Source: Candidatus Hydrogenedentota bacterium
Lineage (GTDB): Bacteria; Hydrogenedentota; Hydrogenedentia; Hydrogenedentales; JAGMZX01
DNA length: 64,000 nt
Reading direction: 5' to 3'
Assembly (NCBI GenBank): GCA_029556545.1
Contig: JAKQEQ010000037.1
Location: forward strand, 19,602-83,601
A model generated the notes under the pieces. It was not told where the DNA came from. It saw only the letters and a list, made by a program, of their open reading frames with translations, and made no database searches. Below are positions 62,701 through 64,000 of the stretch, one piece after another. The position numbers and the translations under genes are program-made. Every line of letters starts with the position of its first letter. The first letter of the stretch is position 1.

Positions 62701-64000
62701 GGACCGCACGATTACGGCGCATTACGTGGCGGCGAACTGGACCCTGACGCTGGACTCCACGGGCAACGGTTCGCTATGGCCCGGCGCGGGCGTGTACGGC
62801 TTCGTAGACATGGGCGAGGCCGAGTTCGGCGCGAACCTGCTGAGCGGCGGCGATGCCTTCGACCAGTGGACCGGCGATCTGCCCGAGGACCGCAATCCCC
62901 AGGAGACGCACCACCGGTTCCCGATGACGCAGGACCGCACGCTTACGGCGGTGTTCACGCCGGGCGACTGGAATCTGACGATCAACGGCATCGTAGGCGG
63001 AGGCTCGGCTTACCAAGACCCGCAACCGGGCGTGTACGGGTACCTTGATGGCCGACTGGGCCGGGCGGAGATACGCCTGAATCCCGGCGCGTTCTGGGGC
63101 GGCTGGTCCGGTGACGTCGAGACGTATGATTTCATCGCGCGTCCCCTTATGGACAACGACAAGACGGTGACGCCGACCGTGACGACCACGGGCTACTTTC
63201 TGAACCCGAGCGTTTCCGGTCCGGGGACTACCGTGCCGAGCGGCACGACCGGGTACACGGCGGGCGCAACGCCAACCCTCGTGGCGATTCAGAACAACGA
63301 CGGCAGATGGAGCCACTGGACCGGCGACTTGCCGCCGGGCGCGGATGAACTGGACCCGGAGCTGCCGCTGGTGATGGACCAGAACCGGAGTATCACGGCC
63401 AATTTCATCCTGCTGGACTGGTACCTGTACATCCAGGCGATCGGGAACGGGACGACGGACCCGGCGCCGGACGTTTACTGGTTCCTGGACGGTGAGCCGT
63501 TCAGCGTGACGGCGCTTCCGGCGGCGGAGCATGTGTTCTGGCGCTGGTTCGGCGATTTGCCGGAGGACTTCGATGCGACATCGCCGACCGTGTCCGGGTT
63601 CATGACGGAGAACCGCGAAGTAACGGCGCGCTTCGTACCGGCGTCGGTGCTTGTACCGGACGTGCTCGGGTTGACGATGATCCAAGCGGAGAACGCGTTG
63701 ATCGCCGCGGGCTTGACCTTGGGCGAAGTGACGTATGACTACAGCGACACGGTGGAGGAGAACCTGGTGATGGGCCAGGACCCGACGGCGGGGACGGGGG
63801 CGCCTTATGGGACGGCGGTGGACATTGTGATCTCGCTGGGCCCGTGCTTCACGACGGTGCCGGACCTTGTCGGGCTGACGGTGGAGGCGGCGGAGGCGGT
63901 GCTTGACGCGGCGCTGCTGGTGCTGGGCACAGTGACGGAGGAATCGAGCGAGACGGTTCCGGCGGGCGAGATCATCAGCCAGTTGCCGTTGCCGGAACAG
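59726..64000 (+). CDS. Giant secreted surface protein: LRR, twelve B-repeats, PASTA domains (3' end outside the window)
   Basis: 1425 codons are visible with no stop. A signal peptide (LTAAFLALMITVSAANA) is followed by leucine-rich repeats in LTGLEACTSLEELNLARNQ style (about 59930-60780). From 60920 to about 63645 there are twelve units of about 75 residues, each ending in a GWSGD...MDQDRTVTAxF pattern like InlB B-repeats. Unit starts are 60920, 61145, 61367, 61592, 61823, 62054, 62276, 62501, 62744, 62975, 63200 and 63425. Units four apart resemble each other most. The end has two PASTA domains (VPDVLGLTMIQAENAL, then VPDLVGLTVEAAEAVL). It is probably a cell-surface or secreted adhesin-like protein. 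Confidence 0.88.
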   Translation, partial: MQAKQALTAAFLALMITVSAANAADVTFNDAILEQAIRAVFTDNGWTLSTPPQDTELSRPEFTQLDASELGITDLTGLEACTSLEELNLARNQISDLTPLSGLTSLIWLDLGKGVGFFDDDDDPEPVLTGLNLVADISPLAGLTNLEYLSLMGNDLLTDISPIAAMSSLAELNLSANPIADFSPLSARAASLEFLLISGCGVQDSDMATFNTLTTIQALIFIAEPNVTDISGLSALNPGIAFGLWSVPGLTDVSVISNFTGLEEFVVIAGTGITAVPDLSGLTNLAELELMYNPLLTDIAGLAGMANIQSLDFRECAIADISVLEGLTTLRRLDLGDNQVTDIQALVDNPGLGGDDHVVLLNNPLSQDAACNQLPALRAKFNNPNDVESNAVCGDAIILTINVVGVGTTWPSPGTHAYTEGELVWIGADTVAGSGYAFSHWEGDVSGTNPNTSVTMNGDRTVTAVFVTPGDHTLTMIKNGGGGDFMRPEAGVHAALAGRTVFLSANPGSGRYWGGWSGDVTGYNLNSQIFMDGDKTVTGTFTTSGYTLTTTVNGNGNLNFGPGTYRLASGAVVMLQAFPNFGWAFDHWEGDVPPGSENDNPLDVTMDQDRAIMAVFVEGSRALTISVGGSGSGTTDPAPGTYNYFEGSSACVTAIPDPGSSFAGWTGDLGGGPWNEPNICVMMNQDRSITANFEPADWNLTIQVSGNGATWPNPGTYGYVNGIQAGVSANLVDGGDAFDQWSGDLPPENNPQNTWQQFIMDQDRTVTAEFVPGDWSLTVARAGAGAGSTFPEPGAYAYLDGQIGLVSAYHGPGGYFAGWSGDASGHNPQIQLAMNADKSVTANFATSGYTLNLSSSGPGNISPHPGFYALASGAVVTLEAFPQFGAVFDGWSGDIGGANPMDNPIDVTMDQNRTIAATFVTAPRLLTIIIEGTGQTDPPGSADPGTQHQYTDGQTAFVQAFYGTDGWAFSHWSGDLGDAGSQDYRINLLMNQDRTITAHYVAANWTLTLDSTGNGSLWPGAGVYGFVDMGEAEFGANLLSGGDAFDQWTGDLPEDRNPQETHHRFPMTQDRTLTAVFTPGDWNLTINGIVGGGSAYQDPQPGVYGYLDGRLGRAEIRLNPGAFWGGWSGDVETYDFIARPLMDNDKTVTPTVTTTGYFLNPSVSGPGTTVPSGTTGYTAGATPTLVAIQNNDGRWSHWTGDLPPGADELDPELPLVMDQNRSITANFILLDWYLYIQAIGNGTTDPAPDVYWFLDGEPFSVTALPAAEHVFWRWFGDLPEDFDATSPTVSGFMTENREVTARFVPASVLVPDVLGLTMIQAENALIAAGLTLGEVTYDYSDTVEENLVMGQDPTAGTGAPYGTAVDIVISLGPCFTTVPDLVGLTVEAAEAVLDAALLVLGTVTEESSETVPAGEIISQLPLPEQ

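Overview
This window comes from a high-GC, Gram-negative bacterium. The right two thirds carry a set of exported proteins (DUF4838-type and GxGYxYP-type putative glycosidases, a 3-keto-disaccharide hydrolase domain protein, a Tat-exported Gfo/Idh/MocA oxidoreductase, an alginate-export-like porin). They also carry Gly-Glu repeat linkers and Arg-rich C-terminal sorting-like tails. Together these suggest a polysaccharide-degrading member of the Hydrogenedentota, Planctomycetota or a related lineage. That placement is inference; no rRNA or other decisive marker is present.

Positions 1-21420 look like accessory DNA next to a tRNA-Ser(CGA) gene on the minus strand (21421-21510). Base composition here is visibly lower in G+C than on the right. 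From left to right it holds four modules. (i) A type III-like restriction-modification locus: the end of a PD-(D/E)XK-type protein, a beta-class adenine methyltransferase, a GxxExxY gene framed by inverted repeats, and a Res-like helicase-nuclease (1-5970). (ii) A replication module: an orphan gene, a P-loop ATPase, and a primase split over two overlapping genes whose Toprim half is fused to a 3'-5' exonuclease/family A DNA polymerase (6045-12067). (iii) Two orphan genes that follow a partial duplication of the polymerase tail (12016-13485). (iv) A leftward two-gene operon encoding an N-terminal HEPN/SNF2 helicase and a sacsin-like GHKL ATPase with a C-terminal Cys4 domain (14202-20958). About 180-bp direct repeats sit on either side of this operon (13581-13760 and 21225-21405). 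I cannot assign it to a named defence system with confidence; it is the best candidate here for an undescribed one.

Positions 21500-50168 are mainly chromosomal. They hold the porin, two putative carbohydrate-active secreted proteins, mltG and ruvX, a secreted class I glutamine amidotransferase, a secreted protein with a Ser-Asp tandem repeat, and an FAD-linked oxidase. Next come aroB with a TPR protein and a partner, a ferritin-like protein, a cold shock protein, and a six-hairpin glycosidase. A small exported protein then pairs with a metalloprotease/P-domain protein, followed by a Gfo/Idh/MocA oxidoreductase, a GLUG-repeat protein, a GH20/67-like protein and a thymidylate-synthase-family protein.

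Positions 50182-58516 look metabolic. A PEP/pyruvate-binding ATP-grasp protein with a KaiC-like N-terminus lies downstream of an NADP-type glutamate dehydrogenase. That gene is divergent from an NrpR-like (DUF128) regulator, which suggests local nitrogen control. A zinc alcohol dehydrogenase and a fused family I CoA-transferase follow. The right end holds a DUF1080 lipocalin-like secreted protein and the first 1425 codons of a giant surface protein: leucine-rich repeats, then twelve InlB-type B-repeats with a four-unit higher-order period, then PASTA domains, cut by the window edge.

Short dispersed repeats (an AAAGGACC microsatellite family, a CATGGGCA palindrome, TTCCCGC...GCGGGAA units) occupy the intergenic spaces and sometimes run into coding ends.
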